Notes under the pieces: model-generated
Told to the model about the DNA's origin: nothing
What the model saw: only the letters and a program-made list of their open reading frames with translations
The model's database searches: none
Shown here: piece by piece, positions 61,885 to 64,000 of the stretch
Position numbering within the stretch: position 1 is the stretch's first letter
Layout of the letters: each line of letters starts with the position of its first letter
Assembly: GCF_041358175.1 (NCBI RefSeq)
Contig: NZ_JBGKBE010000002.1
Span: 372,001 to 436,000, forward strand
Reading direction: 5' to 3'
DNA from: Muriicola sp041358175
GTDB taxonomy: Bacteria > Bacteroidota > Bacteroidia > Flavobacteriales > Flavobacteriaceae
Length of the DNA: 64,000 nt
Made by a program: the position numbers and the translations under genes

Positions 61885-62253
61885 CTATGTTCGTTGTCTC
61901 AATTTGTTATTGTTTTTACGTGCAGTATTGATCGACGCCACTATTATCGCTAAAAGTTCATTCGCCTCTTTTTTCACCAATATGATTTCTTTAGTCCTCT
62001 TGCCCAATACCTCTTGAAACAATTCTAACCAATAAATTGATTCGTCTGCTTCCTCTTCTACAATTTTTAGTTTGTTTATAAAATCTGCTGCCGACTTAGC
62101 CCGTTGGGAGGCTCTATAATTTGCTCCTACTGAACTTGAACATCTTATTAGCTGTCTTGCCCATGCATCATATTCCCGTGATTTAGGGATCTTTTTGCAT
62201 AACTTCCAACAGTCAATTGCAAATCTTTTAGTTCTAAATTTCAGATCTTGCAT
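61885..62253 (-). CDS. Four-helix-bundle protein (S23/IVS-type family)
   Basis: 122 residues, all helical. The characteristic segments are FRTKRFAIDCWKLCKKIPKSR, the loop AWARQLIRCSSSVGANYRASQRAKSAADF (quoted as residues 50-78) and EEEADESIYWLELFQEVL. This matches the four-helix-bundle family first seen as the protein encoded in 23S rRNA intervening sequences. Here it is free-standing and not inside an rRNA. Function unknown. Its immediate flanks are heptad-repeat arrays in opposite orientation, so it may be the cargo of a small mobile cassette. Confidence 0.85.
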   Translation of the reverse strand: MQDLKFRTKRFAIDCWKLCKKIPKSREYDAWARQLIRCSSSVGANYRASQRAKSAADFINKLKIVEEEADESIYWLELFQEVLGKRTKEIILVKKEANELLAIIVASINTARKNNNKLRQRT

Positions 62254-62298
62254 TTCTTTATTTTAATCCCATTTCCAAAAATTATCCAAGAAAATTCC

Positions 62299-62363
62299 AC
62301 TTCCTACTTCGTACCTAGTACTTCTAACCTCTAACTTCGTACCTCGAACCTCTAACCTCTAAC
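62299..62363 (-). repeat. Right array of 7-bp repeats, inverted relative to the left array
   Basis: On the plus strand the heptads read ACTTCCT, ACTTCGT, ACCTAGT, ACTTCTA, ACCTCTA, ACTTCGT, ACCTCGA, ACCTCTA, ACCTCTA and a partial AC. Their reverse complement (TAGAGGT, ACGAAGT) is of the same heptad type as the left array. The array begins ten bases beyond the yifB stop codon. Confidence 0.85.
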
Positions 62364-62373
62364 TTTACCTAAC

Positions 62374-63100
62374 TTATCCCAGCCATCCCTCCCTATCCAG
62401 ACTCCTGTACTGAATGGCTTCCAGAATATGTGTTGAGTTGATGTTTTCTTCCTTTCCGAGGTCTGCAATTGTCCTGGATACTTTCAGGATCCGGTCATAT
62501 GCCCTTGCTGAGAGTTTTAATCTCTCCATGGCCTGTTTCAGTATTTTCATAGCCTGTTCCTCCAGTTCACAATATTTCCTGATTTGTTTGGAATTCATCT
62601 GAGCATTGTAGTGAACGGCCGTATCATTGACAAATCTGATTGTCTGAATCTCCCGTGCAGCCTCTACCCTTTTACGAATTGCTGCACTCCCCTCTCCTTT
62701 TCGCTCTTCAGAGAGTTTTTCAATTGGCACAGGAGTCACTTCTATATGGATGTCAATTCTGTCGAGCAAGGGACCGGAAATCCTGCTTAGATACCTTTGT
62801 ATTTCGGCTGGAGAGGAATTCATTGTATTGTCGGGATCATAGAAATAGCCCGAAGGACTAGGATTCATGCTCGCTACCAGCATAAAACTACTTGGATACG
62901 TAATGGTAAATCACGCCCTGGAGATAGTCACCTCCCTGTCTTCCAGGGGTTGTCTCAGTTCCTCGAGCACACTGCGTTTAAATTCCGGCAATTCATCCAG
63001 AAATAACACACCGTTATGGGAAAGGGAGATTTCACCGGATTGTGGATAGCTCCCACCTCCGACTAAAGCCACGTCTGTAACTCTATCTAATGAGGTGGTC
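62374..63100 (-). pseudogene. Broken yifB/comM (Mg-chelatase-like AAA+ ATPase) remnant
   Basis: The C-terminal 169 residues are intact from 62883, ending in IQYRSLDREGWLG as in the family. Upstream in frame comes VGGGSYPQSGEISLSHNGVLFLDELPEFKR (Walker B, quoted in part) and VTISRA, then TGA at 62911-62913, where the family has Lys or Arg; CGA to TGA explains this by one change. Before that, 14 bases (63076-63089) replace the 12 expected for the H-T-I-S segment of SPHHTISDVAL, a +2 frameshift. Everything N-terminal to about 63100 is missing, including the Walker A half. Next to it stands DUF6090 copy 4 on the opposite strand. Confidence 0.85.
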
Positions 63101-63187
63101 TGTTTAATCTTACAATATTTATCCTAATCTTAGGCATGAAGGATAATTCAGTACCTTGTTCAAGTAACTGCCAACCAATCGCGTCTT

Positions 63188-63949
63188 ATGATCAACTTCT
63201 TCCGCAAAATCCGCAAACAACTCCTTTTGCAAAATAAATTCTCCAGATACCTTTTATATGCTATTGGAGAAATTTTACTAGTGGTTTTGGGAATATTGAT
63301 TGCACTGCAGGTAGATAATTGGAATGAAAAACGAAAAGACCATTTGAAGTTAACGAAAATTCTACACGATATTGTAGAGGATATTGACATTGATATTTTT
63401 CAATTGAACAGGGCTTGCGAGGAGTTATTGGTAACAAATGAATTTGCAAAATCATTTTTAAACCTCCACGATTACACAAATTTTACTCGTGACAGTTTGG
63501 AAAAAAGTATTGAAAGAGGCTTTATAGGGAGCCGCTATCATACAAATAGTTACACTAACATTAAAAATTCTGGAATTACCGAGTACGGAATATACCGGGA
63601 TATAATGAAAGAAATTGATTGGTTTTATAGCACCGGAATACCTCGGATAAAATCTATTGAAAAAGATATGGATGACGATCTACGAATCTTGTTAAAGTTC
63701 TGGCAGGAACAAAACTCATACGAGTTTAGGTATACTCAAGATTTGGACTGTTATCAAAGCGATCTGGCCGCAAGAAACGAATTCATGGCTCTTCTAAAAT
63801 CGCCCAAATCCAGAAATCTTTTAAAAATTGATTTCAAAAATAATGAAAAACTGATTTTTGAATATAAAAGACTGATTGGGATTCTTAACGCCTTACTTGA
63901 AGAAATTGAGAAAGTCGGTATCAGTGTCGTTAGGATTGATTTGACCTGA
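63188..63949 (+). CDS. DUF6090-family membrane protein, copy 4
   Basis: 253 residues: MINFFRKIRKQLLLQNKFSR, membrane helix at about 24-43 (LYAIGEILLVVLGILIALQV), then DNWNEKRK. Helical body with YTNIKNSGITEYGIYRD as the L-x-S-T-G counterpart. The N-terminal coding bases are nearly identical to copy 3. Its promoter region occupies the place where the missing 5' half of yifB would be, so its arrival may have truncated that gene. Confidence 0.8.
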   Translation: MINFFRKIRKQLLLQNKFSRYLLYAIGEILLVVLGILIALQVDNWNEKRKDHLKLTKILHDIVEDIDIDIFQLNRACEELLVTNEFAKSFLNLHDYTNFTRDSLEKSIERGFIGSRYHTNSYTNIKNSGITEYGIYRDIMKEIDWFYSTGIPRIKSIEKDMDDDLRILLKFWQEQNSYEFRYTQDLDCYQSDLAARNEFMALLKSPKSRNLLKIDFKNNEKLIFEYKRLIGILNALLEEIEKVGISVVRIDLT

Positions 63950-64000
63950 GGTAGACTATCCTTCTTTCATATCAAAAGTAACAAATCAAAAAAAAGTACT

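Noticed and set aside
61775..62363. Repeat arrays as a possible CRISPR
   Set aside because: Repeats are tandem and 7-bp periodic with no unique spacers and no cas genes; they are better read as heptad arrays.

Overview
The window reads as ordinary chromosome of a marine-type member of the family Flavobacteriaceae (phylum Bacteroidota). The evidence is a fused alpha+beta E1 dehydrogenase, a long class II ketol-acid reductoisomerase, a LamB/YcsF-PxpBC-transporter operon, promoters of the Bacteroidota type (TAnnTTTG at -7), few Shine-Dalgarno sequences, several TTG/GTG starts, and four copies of a short membrane-protein family (recognised as DUF6090) that is typical of this group. I see no rRNA, tRNA, CRISPR array, transposase, phage module or replication origin.

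Layout. 1-9.7 kb: the end of an outer-membrane/peptidase-like protein, a branched-chain or 2-oxo-acid dehydrogenase E1 fusion, a kinase-aminotransferase fusion, a DoxX protein, holA, a nuclease-fold gene, a glycosyltransferase and an OmpA lipoprotein. 9.8-21.3 kb: a YciO/Sua5-type gene and uvrD (minus strand), a secreted DsrE / M20 amidohydrolase / degenerate OmpA group (plus), a patatin plus an M1 peptidase (minus), and recG. 21.4-33.3 kb: the branched-chain amino acid block, with leuCDAB on the plus strand facing ilvDBNC on the minus strand and a gapN-type aldehyde dehydrogenase between them. 33.5-39.1 kb: an aldehyde dehydrogenase and nitroreductase pair, then the 5-oxoprolinase operon (Nramp-like transporter, pxpA, pxpB, pxpC). 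39.3-47.3 kb: small unknown genes, a Tat-like aminotransferase, a YbbP/YbbA ABC exporter with a divergent TesA-type esterase, a CotH-like protein and a bestrophin-like membrane protein. 47.3-60.7 kb: mixed secreted, membrane and small genes. 60.9-64 kb: an accessory-looking end with two DUF6090 paralogues, a four-helix-bundle gene flanked by inverted arrays of 7-bp repeats, and a broken yifB/comM gene.

How the parts work together. The leu and ilv operons with the E1 fusion cover synthesis and probably breakdown of branched-chain amino acids. The non-phosphorylating GAPDH between them could supply NADPH to ketol-acid reductoisomerase. The pxp operon would take up and open 5-oxoproline. Its transporter is Nramp-like but lacks the usual metal ligands, so an organic substrate is plausible.

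The most interesting signals are that transporter; the heptad-repeat-flanked four-helix-bundle cassette beside the yifB pseudogene; the DUF6090 paralogues with a fixed first 50 residues and divergent remainders; two possible operators (direct repeats at 39.24 kb, a hairpin at 53.75 kb); several genes whose -7 element abuts the start codon; and some overlooked small ORFs. No clearly new multi-gene defence or metabolic system is evident.
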